Below, in pieces: positions 49,801 through 58,090 of a stretch of 64,000 nucleotides of DNA. Both the position numbers and the translations under genes were made by a program. The notes under the pieces are model-generated. The model saw only the letters and a program-made list of their open reading frames with translations. It was not told the DNA's origin and made no database searches. Source of the stretch: Shewanella avicenniae (GTDB lineage: Bacteria; Pseudomonadota; Gammaproteobacteria; Enterobacterales; Shewanellaceae). The stretch spans positions 868,001 through 932,000 of the forward strand of contig NZ_CP071503.1 of the NCBI RefSeq assembly GCF_017354945.1, written 5' to 3'. The stretch's first letter is position 1. Every line of letters starts with the position of its first letter.

Positions 49801-51078
49801 ATGAATAGCACTTCAATTTCTGCCAAAGACAAGCGCACGATTAACTTCGTGTTCTTACTCTCAGCGGTGATTATAACGCTGGCCACTCTTCAAAATAAGT
49901 TACCGTCTGGACTCATTGGGGCTCTGGGGATTATGGCGGTAGTGGGTTATGTACTGAATCTTGTTGGCAATCGAACGCCTATCATCAACCAATTTTTTGG
50001 TGGTGGCGCGATTGTGGTGATTTTCGGTTCATCTTACCTGTTTCATAGTGGCTTAGTGCCAACTGAAACTGTTACTACAGTTACTACCTTTATGAAAGGG
50101 GGTGGTTTTCTAGCGTTCTTTATTGCCAGCTTAGTGACTGGCTCGGTACTCGGTATGGATTCCGACGTACTGAAAAAGGCCGCATTTAAATATATTCCGG
50201 TGATCCTCGGTGGGGTGGCCTGCGCGTTCCTGTTCGCGGGATTGGTCGGTGCCATGCTGGGCGAAGGTTTCTTTGAATCTGTCATGCTGATTGCTCTGCC
50301 GATTATGGGCGGCGGCATGGGCGCAGGTGCTGTGCCGCTGGTGGAGATTATGTCGGGTAAAACAGAGATGACCGCCGATGTGCTGATGTCAAAGATGGTA
50401 CCAGCATTAGCGATTGGCAACGCGATTGCGATTGTTACCGCTGGCTTGCTGCACAAGCTAGGGCAGGCGTTGCCATCGCTGACCGGTAACGGACGCCTCA
50501 TGCGCAGCGGCGAAGTGAAGGAAACCTTGGAAGAGGAATCATCACCGACAGTACAACAGCTAGGGTTTGGGGCCTTGCTGGCGATTACCATGTACTTTGT
50601 CGGCACTCTTTTAGGCACTGTGATTGCCATGCACCCGTATGCCTTGATGATCATCTTCGTTGCCTTGGTGAAGGTCTCTGGCGTGTTGCCGCGCGAATTG
50701 GAAGTGGCGGCGCATGGGTGGTGCAAGTTCGTACTCGATAACCTCACGCCGGCATTGCTGGTGGGCATCGGCGTGGTGTATACCGACCTCGATCAAATCG
50801 TGGCAGCGCTGACCCTATCCAACCTGTTGATGGTGTTTTCAACCGTGTTGGGAGCTGTAGTGGGTAGCGCCATAATTGGTCGCATGATGGGCTTCTATCC
50901 CATTGAAGCTGCTATCACCGGCGGGCTGTGTATGGCAAACATGGGCGGTACTGGCGATGTGGCTGTATTAGCGGCCTGTAAGCGCATGGAGTTGATGCCG
51001 TTTGCACAAATCTCATCGCGTCTTGGGGGCGCTTTGATGCTGATTTTGGCAACGCTGATTTTGAGCTTTTTAGGTTAA
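49801..51078 (+). CDS. 2-hydroxycarboxylate transporter family protein (citrate/malate type)
   Basis: A 425-residue inner membrane secondary transporter with about eleven hydrophobic segments. It carries the two conserved re-entrant loop motifs of the 2HCT family, GGGMGAGAVPL (about residue 170) and MGGTGDVAVL (about 380), symmetric in the inverted two-domain fold. The family takes up citrate, malate or lactate with Na+ or H+. No citrate lyase or malic enzyme gene is adjacent; ldhA and fccA nearby make C4/lactate metabolism plausible, but the substrate is not determined. Confidence 0.9.
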   Translation: MNSTSISAKDKRTINFVFLLSAVIITLATLQNKLPSGLIGALGIMAVVGYVLNLVGNRTPIINQFFGGGAIVVIFGSSYLFHSGLVPTETVTTVTTFMKGGGFLAFFIASLVTGSVLGMDSDVLKKAAFKYIPVILGGVACAFLFAGLVGAMLGEGFFESVMLIALPIMGGGMGAGAVPLVEIMSGKTEMTADVLMSKMVPALAIGNAIAIVTAGLLHKLGQALPSLTGNGRLMRSGEVKETLEEESSPTVQQLGFGALLAITMYFVGTLLGTVIAMHPYALMIIFVALVKVSGVLPRELEVAAHGWCKFVLDNLTPALLVGIGVVYTDLDQIVAALTLSNLLMVFSTVLGAVVGSAIIGRMMGFYPIEAAITGGLCMANMGGTGDVAVLAACKRMELMPFAQISSRLGGALMLILATLILSFLG

Positions 51079-51609
51079 GGTTTATTGCGTTGTTTGAGCA
51101 ATAAACGTGTTTTCAACGCAACAGTGGTGTAAAGCGCTGCTGTTGCGTTGTGCGATGGATAACGCCGTTCGGCGCTAACTTCTATTTTCCTTTCTTCGTT
51201 TTCCCTTCACTAAATTTTTTGCTGTGTTGTCAGTGGTCAAATTGCTACTGTTATTCATCATTATTGGAATTTTAAGCAAGTGCTAAATTGGGCGGGCTTG
51301 GTAAGCTGTAGCGGTGTTGCTGCGCCTAATATTAGCGGATCTACATTGGCCACCGCAGAACTCAGCGCGTTAATGTGCATATTGGTTCATCACTGATATG
51401 AATTTTGCTTATTAAAAGATGGAGTAGACTACTGACGTTGCTTATTAGCCGATTTCTTTCTACGCTCAACTCTGCAAACGGGGTTGCTTTTTTGCAGCAT
51501 TAGGCAATAAAGAAAGAGGATCAGGCAGCTACTTTTAGCGTCAAATTTTTCATAATAGGCACGTATTAATTACCTATATTGTTAACTCCAGAAATAGGGC
51601 AACGGTTTT
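51079..51609. other. Long intergenic region with tandem hairpins
   Basis: A 531-base gap. It holds GTTTATTG/CAATAAAC (51080-51106) and a perfect 11-bp pair CAACGCAACAG/CTGTTGCGTTG (51114-51150) just after the transporter. A short GCAA/TTGC hairpin with six Ts is at about 51475-51496. No convincing protein frame is present. The last element may end a small transcript. Confidence 0.45.
51080..51150. repeat. Two consecutive inverted repeats
   Basis: The pairs are 51080-51087 with 51099-51106, and 51114-51124 with 51140-51150. The sequence CGTTG and its complement recur in both, so alternative pairing between them is possible. No T tract follows, so intrinsic termination is uncertain. Confidence 0.5.
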
Positions 51610-52659
51610 ATGAAAACAGTAGGATATGCAGCACATAGTGCTGATTCAGCATTAGTTCCTTATCACTTTGAACGCCGTGATCTGCGTGCAAATGATGTCG
51701 CAATCGAAATTCTGTATTGCGGCGTTTGCCACTCAGATCTGCACACAGTCAATGGTGACTGGGGCCCTCAACCATATCCGTTGGTGCCAGGCCATGAAAT
51801 CGTTGGTGTAGTGCAATCTGTCGGTGCCGATGTGAAAAACTACAAAGTAGGTGACCGCGTTGCAGTAGGTTGCATGGTTGATAGCTGCCAAGTGTGCGAC
51901 CAATGTCATCACCACGAAGAGCAGTTCTGCCGTAGTGGTATGACCCCAACTTACGGTGCGCCTGATCGCCAAACTGGCGACATCACTCAAGGTGGCTACT
52001 CTAAACATATCGTAGTGCGTGAAGAGTTTGTGCTGAGCATTCCTGACAACATGGATATCAGTAAAGCAGCGCCAATCCTCTGTGCTGGTATCACGACCTT
52101 CTCACCACTGCGTACTTGGAATGTCACCAAAGGCACACGCGTAGGTGTTATCGGTCTGGGTGGTCTGGGTCACATGGCGGTAAAACTGGCGCATGCGATG
52201 GGTGCAGAAGTGACTGCGATAAGCCGCTCTAAAAACAAAGAAAAAGAAGCGATTGAAATGGGCGCTAAAGCCATTTTGGCTTCAAGCGATCCAGATGCGA
52301 TGGCCGCTGCCGCCTGTTCGTTCGATCTGATAATCGATACTGCACCGGTGAAGCACGATGTAAGCATGTACGCATCATTGCTTGATGTTGACGGTACCTT
52401 GGTGGTTGTCGGCCAAGTTGGACCATTGGATGAACTGATGAGCATTCCGCTGGTGATGGGCCGTCGTCGCGTGGCGGGGTCGCTGATCGGTGGTATCAAA
52501 GAAACCCAAGAAGTCCTGGATTTCTGCGCAGAGCACAACGTTTACCCAGACTGCGAAATGATCAAAATGGACGAGATCAACAGCGCCTTTGAACGTTTAG
52601 CAAAAGGCGATTTGGCACATCGTTTCGTGATCGATATGTCATCACTCGCAGCGGAGTAA
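51610..52659 (+). CDS. Zinc-dependent NAD(P) alcohol/aldehyde dehydrogenase, YahK/CAD type
   Basis: A 349-residue MDR enzyme with intact catalytic zinc ligands (CGVCHSDLH, GHEIVG and later LLCAGITTFSPL) and structural zinc cysteines (CMVDSCQVCDQCHHHEEQFC). The Rossmann loop is GLGGLGHMAVKLAHAMGA. It tracks E. coli YahK/Ahr, broad NADPH-dependent aldehyde reductases, through most of its length. AGGG precedes the ATG. It is monocistronic with a strong terminator. The physiological aldehyde is unknown. Confidence 0.92.
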   Translation: MKTVGYAAHSADSALVPYHFERRDLRANDVAIEILYCGVCHSDLHTVNGDWGPQPYPLVPGHEIVGVVQSVGADVKNYKVGDRVAVGCMVDSCQVCDQCHHHEEQFCRSGMTPTYGAPDRQTGDITQGGYSKHIVVREEFVLSIPDNMDISKAAPILCAGITTFSPLRTWNVTKGTRVGVIGLGGLGHMAVKLAHAMGAEVTAISRSKNKEKEAIEMGAKAILASSDPDAMAAAACSFDLIIDTAPVKHDVSMYASLLDVDGTLVVVGQVGPLDELMSIPLVMGRRRVAGSLIGGIKETQEVLDFCAEHNVYPDCEMIKMDEINSAFERLAKGDLAHRFVIDMSSLAAE

Positions 52660-52678
52660 TCCCCCGCAATCCGATTGA

Positions 52679-52706
52679 AACGGTAGCTACGGCTGCCGTT
52701 TTTTTT
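52679..52706 (+). terminator. Terminator of alcohol dehydrogenase gene
   Basis: AACGGTAGC (52679-52687) pairs with GCTGCCGTT (52692-52700, one mismatch) around TACG, followed by eight Ts. Confidence 0.88.
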
Positions 52707-52816
52707 GACTAAATTTTCGATAATCGCACAAAAATACAACAAAGCTGTTCGACGTCATGTTTATTTGGCCCCAATGGCTTATGTTTATGAGATGCAAGCA
52801 AAACTAAGGAGTGGTT

Positions 52817-53749
52817 ATGTCCAATTTGTCACCTGAAAAATTGCAAGACAAAGCGCGTGGCTGTTTGATTGGACTGGCGATTGGTGATGCGGTGGGAACG
52901 ACGCTTGAGTTTCAGCCGCGAGGCAGTTTTACCCCCATCGACGACATGGTCGGCGGCGGGCCTTTTATGCTGAAGAAAGGTTATTGGACCGACGATACCT
53001 CAATGGCCTTATGCCTCGGCCATAGCTTAGTGGAGTCTGACGGTTTTGATGCCCATGACCAGATGCTGCGCTACTGCAACTGGATGGAAAATGGCTACAT
53101 GAGCAGCATTGGGATCTGCTTTGATATCGGCAGCACTGTGTCCACGGCGTTGCGCCATTTTCAACACACCGGTGAGCCATTCTCTGGCGCTAAAAATCGC
53201 TGGAGTTCGGGCAACGGCAGCATTATGCGAATGGCGCCGGTGGCCATTTTTTATCAAGAAAATACTGAAAAAGCCGAGTTTTATGGTGGCGAGAGTTCGC
53301 TCACCACCCATGCGTCAGATCTGTGCCACGACGCTTGCCGCTACTTTGCCAAACTGCTGGTGTACCTCATCCATGGCGCTGATAAACAGGCGTTTCACGC
53401 GCTGTCTTACACGCCGCGCACGCCTGAAGTCTTGATGATTAAAGCTGGTGAATTTCTGCATAAAACACGGGACGAAATCAAAGGCTCCGGCTATGTGATT
53501 GACTCGCTCGAAGCGGCGCTATGGTGCTTTATCAACAGTGAATCCTATGAAGAGTGCGTGTTGCTGGCGGCCAATTTAGGCGATGATGCAGATACCACGG
53601 CCGCCGTCGCCGGCCAACTGGCAGGCGCGTATTACGGCTACAAAGCGATTCGAGTGGATTGGCGCAAAGCGCTGCATCAGCATGATGAAATTTTGAAATT
53701 GGCGGATGCCCTGCTTGGTGCTTCCAAGCAGCACAGTTCTGGGATTTAG
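52817..53749 (+). CDS. ADP-ribosylglycohydrolase (DraG/ARH family)
   Basis: A 310-residue enzyme predicted to remove ADP-ribose from modified substrates. The binuclear-metal motifs are present: GLAIGDAVGTTLEF, WTDDTSMAL, SSGNGSIMR and GDDADTTAAVAGQLAGA. Together these define the catalytic DraG fold. In sequence it is nearer to general ARH proteins than to classical nif DraG (GNGSIMR in place of GNGAAMR). ATG 52817 has AAGGAG at 5 bases. The next gene, a DraT-type transferase, begins 2 bases after its stop, so they are a coupled writer/eraser pair. Confidence 0.9.
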   Translation: MSNLSPEKLQDKARGCLIGLAIGDAVGTTLEFQPRGSFTPIDDMVGGGPFMLKKGYWTDDTSMALCLGHSLVESDGFDAHDQMLRYCNWMENGYMSSIGICFDIGSTVSTALRHFQHTGEPFSGAKNRWSSGNGSIMRMAPVAIFYQENTEKAEFYGGESSLTTHASDLCHDACRYFAKLLVYLIHGADKQAFHALSYTPRTPEVLMIKAGEFLHKTRDEIKGSGYVIDSLEAALWCFINSESYEECVLLAANLGDDADTTAAVAGQLAGAYYGYKAIRVDWRKALHQHDEILKLADALLGASKQHSSGI

Positions 53750-53751
53750 CA

Positions 53752-54582
53752 GTGGATACGGCAGCGGCTTATCAATGTAGTGAGGCCGAAATGGCCTTGC
53801 TACAGCAGGTTACGCTGCCGCTGAATCATTGCAGTGTGCCATCTTGGCTGCTGGCTAGTTTGGCCTATCAGCAGCGACCAATTCCATTGCAACTCGACAG
53901 TGTTGGCGCTTGGTACCAAAAGCTCTTTTGCACCCTCAGTCAGTTTGAAAACAGTGCCGATCGCGCTGCCAGCTTTAATGATTTTATGCAGGTGCGCTTT
54001 TGTTTGGCGGTACAGTCTGGAAGTGACATAACGCAGGAGATAATCACTCGCCCGAAAGTGAATTATCGCCGTTTGCTGCTTGGCTGGCTGATGGATTCTG
54101 ATAACGACCAAGGCGCTGCATGGCGCAGTTGGGTGGAGTCTCGGTTTGGCCTGCTAACGCAATTTCACCAGCAAGAGGCAATCACGCTAGAAAGCGATGC
54201 CTATTTGCGCTTTCGTCACCAGTGCTCGCGGGCAACATACAACACCAACGAAGTGTTTGAGCAGTTGGATCTGCTGTACCAATATTGTCAATTAGAGTTG
54301 AGCTTACGTTATCCGCAGCAAGAGCATCTCTGTCTATATCGAGGCAGTGACGCTTTGCCCGCATATCAGTTTGCTGGCCAAACCGCGATGTTATTCAACA
54401 ATCTCAGTTCATTTACTCTCTCAGCCGAAGGGGCGCTGCACTTTGGCACTCAGGTGGTTAAGGTAAGCGTGCCGCTGACCAAAATCGTCAGTTTCGATTC
54501 GCTACTCCCCGGCAGTTTGCAAGGTGAACAGGAATTTATGGTGTTGGGTGGGCTGTATGCGGTTGAGCTTATAACGATCTAA
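53752..54582 (+). CDS. draT: DraT-type NAD+:protein ADP-ribosyltransferase
   Basis: A 276-residue protein resembling dinitrogenase reductase ADP-ribosyltransferase (PF07357). Family-like stretches are HCSVPSWLLASLAYQQ, LGWLMDSDNDQGAAWRSWVESRFGLL, CLYRGSDALP, FNNLSSFTLSAEGALHFG and VPLTKIVSFDSLLPGSLQGEQEFMVLGG. Together they cover most of the known domain. In diazotrophs DraT uses NAD+ to ADP-ribosylate an arginine of NifH and DraG reverses it. Here it sits 2 bases after an ARH gene, in reverse order to the classical draTG. The start is GTG at 53752. No NifH gene is in the window, so the target is unknown. Confidence 0.85.
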   Translation: MDTAAAYQCSEAEMALLQQVTLPLNHCSVPSWLLASLAYQQRPIPLQLDSVGAWYQKLFCTLSQFENSADRAASFNDFMQVRFCLAVQSGSDITQEIITRPKVNYRRLLLGWLMDSDNDQGAAWRSWVESRFGLLTQFHQQEAITLESDAYLRFRHQCSRATYNTNEVFEQLDLLYQYCQLELSLRYPQQEHLCLYRGSDALPAYQFAGQTAMLFNNLSSFTLSAEGALHFGTQVVKVSVPLTKIVSFDSLLPGSLQGEQEFMVLGGLYAVELITI

Positions 54583-54826
54583 TTTTTCTACAGCTTTTAC
54601 TTTCTCTTCTCGAAAAATTGGCCACTGACATCCGATGTAAAATTTTGCAGGTGTTTTCCCCTCAGTTTTGCCGATTACCCAATAACTTTGAAATTTTGTG
54701 CCATAGTTTAAGCATAAAATTGATTCGTGCCTGACTGCTTTTCGCTGGAAGTTTATGAAAAATTCAGTCTAGTAAATCTCTTATTGGTTCGAGAATAATT
54801 GCTCCATTGTTGATATTGGGGGGCTA

Positions 54827-57800
54827 ATGCTAAATCTGCGCAGTTCGATGGGGAAAATTCATTTTTCCATCCAAGTGACGGTTGTTTCCGTATTTATATT
54901 TGCGACGTTTTTGACGGCGATCGTGGCGCTATCATTGCAGTACCATTTTTCACTGTCGTTATCTAAAGATAATATTGAGCAGAGCTTTCGTCATTTTGGC
55001 GAGGATGTTGGCCGAGCACTCAAGCAGTTTGATACAGAAGCCTCTAGTACTGTCAGAATATTAGCGAAGCAAGAGCGCGCAACATCATTAGCTGAGTTCC
55101 CCAAAGAAAGACAGGAAATCTTTGGTGAGTTTTTGCGTGCGAATTCGATGTTTTACTCCATCTATGTCGGATTTGACGATGGTGATATGTTTCAGCTTAT
55201 TAATCTCGATAGTGCGCCAATTATTCGCAAAAGCTTTGCTGCTGAAGCTGAAGACCGCTGGATTTTATCAACAGTAACCGATGTTGATGGCCAGCGATTA
55301 CAGCAGTTGAATTATATGAATGACACATTTGAACTCCGCCATTCAAAAACATTGCCGTCAAGCTACTTTGCCAACAAACGCCTTTGGTATCAACAAGCTA
55401 GACAGGACAGTGTACATAAGACTGAACCTTACCAATTGCGCGATATTCAAGCGTCCGGACAAACCTATTCGCTAAAAACGGCGACCGGCAAAGCAGTGTT
55501 TGGGGTGGCGATTCTTATCGATTCCATCCAGGAATATTTTGAAAGAGTGATGGATGATGAGCATATGCAGGCTTTCATTTTTCATCCATCGGGCAATTTG
55601 GTCACCTCAATCAATACGCACTATGAGATCCCCCCATTAGCGAGCATGCCGCCCCTTAATTGGAGTGCGGAAGAGCAAGCAATCTTGGCGAAATACCCAA
55701 GGTTAAAGGTGTCCAATGAGCGTAGTTGGTCGCCAATAGATTTTAGTATTTCCGGTATCCCTAAGGGCTATAGCATCGATTTTTTAACCCTGATGGCTCA
55801 GGCAATGGGGGTGCAATTAAGCTATGTGAATGGTGTGGGATGGAATGACATATTGTCACTTTTTGCCCATCAAGATATCGATATGTTGCAGTCTACCAAT
55901 AAGAGTCAAAGTAACGAGTCTTTGGGACTTTTTTCAACGCCATATCTTGATCTGCCCTATCTATTAGTGACTAACGACCAGCAGCCAGAAATCTATAATA
56001 TTGCATCGCTCTATGGCAAAACGATCGCGATTCCCGCCGGTTGGACCATTATCAAATATATCAAGCAGGCATATCCACAGATCCAAGTTATAGAGGTCGA
56101 TTCTACCGCGAGCGTGCTGCGTGCTGTTGCAAGTGGCGAGGTGTTTGGAGGGATTGATTCTGGCGCAGTATTGCAATACGAAGCCGCGAACTACTTTATT
56201 CAAGGCTTGAAATATCAAACCCAGATCGATTTACGCCAACTCGGTGTTCCGAGTGAGTTGCACTTAGTGTTACAGCCGCAATATGCTGAATTAATGCCCA
56301 TCGTCAATCGCGCAATTTCGGCTGTCAATGAGCGCTATAAAAGTTACTTAACAGGCAGATGGATATCGGGCACATGGGGGCAGGAGACTTCAACTACTGT
56401 GCCCTATGCGCAGATAATCAAAATGGCGAATTCTCCTCAGCAGTTGGGCACGTTACAGCAGTTTAAGGAGCAAAATAAGGAATTCTTTATCTACGTTACC
56501 TCGGTGGATAAAAGTGATAGCTATCAGCATTATTTGGCACTGTTGCTACCTCGTAAACAGTTATTAGCTGATGCGCTACAACGGATTTTATTTTCACTGA
56601 TGATTACCTTTTCCATGTTGATACTGTTGAGTCCGCTGTCGTGGTTGTTCTCATCACCGATTGTTTTACCTATTAAACGCTTGGCGGATGAAAGTAGCAA
56701 AATTAAACAGCGTCAATACGATCAAGTCGCAGTGCCGAGCAGTCGGATTATTGAAATCGACGAACTTGGGCAATCAATTGCTGAAATGTCTTTGTCGATT
56801 CAACAACAAGAACGCAGCCAACAAGAGTTGCTCGATGCCTTTATTCAACTTATTGCCCAAGCGATTGACTATAAATCACCTTATACCGCTGGGCACTGCC
56901 TGAGGGTTCCTGAATTGGCACTGATGATGGTGCGACGGGCAAACGCCTCGAATGAAGCGCCATTTGCAGATTTTAGCTTCACTTCAGACAAGGAATGGCG
57001 TGAATTTAAGGTGGGTGCTTGGTTACATGATTGCGGCAAGATTATTACCCCAGAGCATATTGTTGATAAGGGGTCAAAACTTGAAACCATCTATAACCGA
57101 ATTCATGAAGTGCGGATGCGCTTTGAAGTGCTTTTGCGCGATGCGGATATCGATTTCTACAAGCAGGTGGCGAATCAACCAGAAAAACAAGCGGAATTAG
57201 CGCAGCAACGTGAGCAGAAACGTGCTCAACTAATTGATGATTTTGAATTTGTTGCTAAGTGTAACGTAGGTGATGAATTGTTAAGCGAGCGCGACAAAAT
57301 TCGCTTAAAGCAGATCGCTACACAAAAGTGGACGCGCAATTTGAGCGATCGGCTCGGTCTATCGCCACTTGAAGAACGCATCTATTCTGAAGTTTCACCG
57401 ACGGAGATACTTCCCGTTCAAGAGCCATTGCTGGCGGATAAGCTAATTCATAAAGTGCCGCGGCATCACAGCGTTGAGTATCCTGAGCATCTGGGGATCA
57501 AGATGGAAGTGCCAACCTTGCTGTATAACCACGGTGAGTTGCATAACTTGATGATTGAACGCGGTACGCTGACCGCTGAAGATCGCTTCAAAATTAATGA
57601 GCATATTATCAGCACTATTCAGATGTTGGATAACTTGCCTTTCCCTGCGGATATGGCCAAAGTGCCACGCTATGCCTCAACCCACCACGAGACCCTTGAT
57701 GGCCGTGGTTATCCACGTAAGCTAATGGCTGAGCAGTTGTCGATTCCTGAAAGGATCATGGTGTTGGCTGATATTTTTGAGGCGCTTACCGCCAGCGACC

Positions 57801-58012
57801 GGCCGTACAAGAAAGCTAAAACTGTCAGTGGATCGATTAAGATTTTGTACCAGATGGTAAAAGACGGCCATGTGGATGCCGATGTATTTAAGTTGTTTTT
57901 GAGTTCGGGGATCTATCTGGAATATGCACGCCGTTATCTCGATCCATCGCAGATAGACTTAGTGGACATTGAGCGTTATATGGACGCTGCATGGCAGCCG
58001 CAAGAGAGTTAA
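54827..58012 (+). CDS. Large HD-GYP cyclic-di-GMP phosphodiesterase-like sensor with nested solute-binding domain
   Basis: A 1061-residue inner membrane protein. Order: helix 1 (about 16-38), Cache-like periplasmic domain (from ~40), a family-3 solute-binding domain (about 277-515, starting after NWSAEEQAILAKYPRLKV), then a segment that reads like the end of a Cache domain (FFIYVTSVDKS, LALLLPRKQL), helix 2 (about 590-615), HAMP and HD-GYP. The catalytic HD is HDCGK at 734-738 and the GYP motif is HHETLDGRGYP at 953, so about 220 residues separate them instead of ~60. It likely hydrolyses cyclic-di-GMP in response to a periplasmic ligand. GGGGGG precedes the ATG. Confidence 0.88.
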   Translation: MLNLRSSMGKIHFSIQVTVVSVFIFATFLTAIVALSLQYHFSLSLSKDNIEQSFRHFGEDVGRALKQFDTEASSTVRILAKQERATSLAEFPKERQEIFGEFLRANSMFYSIYVGFDDGDMFQLINLDSAPIIRKSFAAEAEDRWILSTVTDVDGQRLQQLNYMNDTFELRHSKTLPSSYFANKRLWYQQARQDSVHKTEPYQLRDIQASGQTYSLKTATGKAVFGVAILIDSIQEYFERVMDDEHMQAFIFHPSGNLVTSINTHYEIPPLASMPPLNWSAEEQAILAKYPRLKVSNERSWSPIDFSISGIPKGYSIDFLTLMAQAMGVQLSYVNGVGWNDILSLFAHQDIDMLQSTNKSQSNESLGLFSTPYLDLPYLLVTNDQQPEIYNIASLYGKTIAIPAGWTIIKYIKQAYPQIQVIEVDSTASVLRAVASGEVFGGIDSGAVLQYEAANYFIQGLKYQTQIDLRQLGVPSELHLVLQPQYAELMPIVNRAISAVNERYKSYLTGRWISGTWGQETSTTVPYAQIIKMANSPQQLGTLQQFKEQNKEFFIYVTSVDKSDSYQHYLALLLPRKQLLADALQRILFSLMITFSMLILLSPLSWLFSSPIVLPIKRLADESSKIKQRQYDQVAVPSSRIIEIDELGQSIAEMSLSIQQQERSQQELLDAFIQLIAQAIDYKSPYTAGHCLRVPELALMMVRRANASNEAPFADFSFTSDKEWREFKVGAWLHDCGKIITPEHIVDKGSKLETIYNRIHEVRMRFEVLLRDADIDFYKQVANQPEKQAELAQQREQKRAQLIDDFEFVAKCNVGDELLSERDKIRLKQIATQKWTRNLSDRLGLSPLEERIYSEVSPTEILPVQEPLLADKLIHKVPRHHSVEYPEHLGIKMEVPTLLYNHGELHNLMIERGTLTAEDRFKINEHIISTIQMLDNLPFPADMAKVPRYASTHHETLDGRGYPRKLMAEQLSIPERIMVLADIFEALTASDRPYKKAKTVSGSIKILYQMVKDGHVDADVFKLFLSSGIYLEYARRYLDPSQIDLVDIERYMDAAWQPQES

Positions 58013-58043
58013 TCTCCGCCAACGTGTGCCGTAAATCAATCAG

Positions 58044-58071
58044 AAAAGAGGAAGCCAAGGCTTCCTCTTTT
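58044..58071. terminator. Bidirectional terminator
   Basis: AAAAGAGGAAGCC (58044-58056) pairs with GGCTTCCTCTTTT (58059-58071), with a tiny loop and A/T flanks on both sides. It serves the HD-GYP gene and the convergent receptor gene. Confidence 0.92.
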
Positions 58072-58090
58072 GCATTATCAGCGGTGGAGA

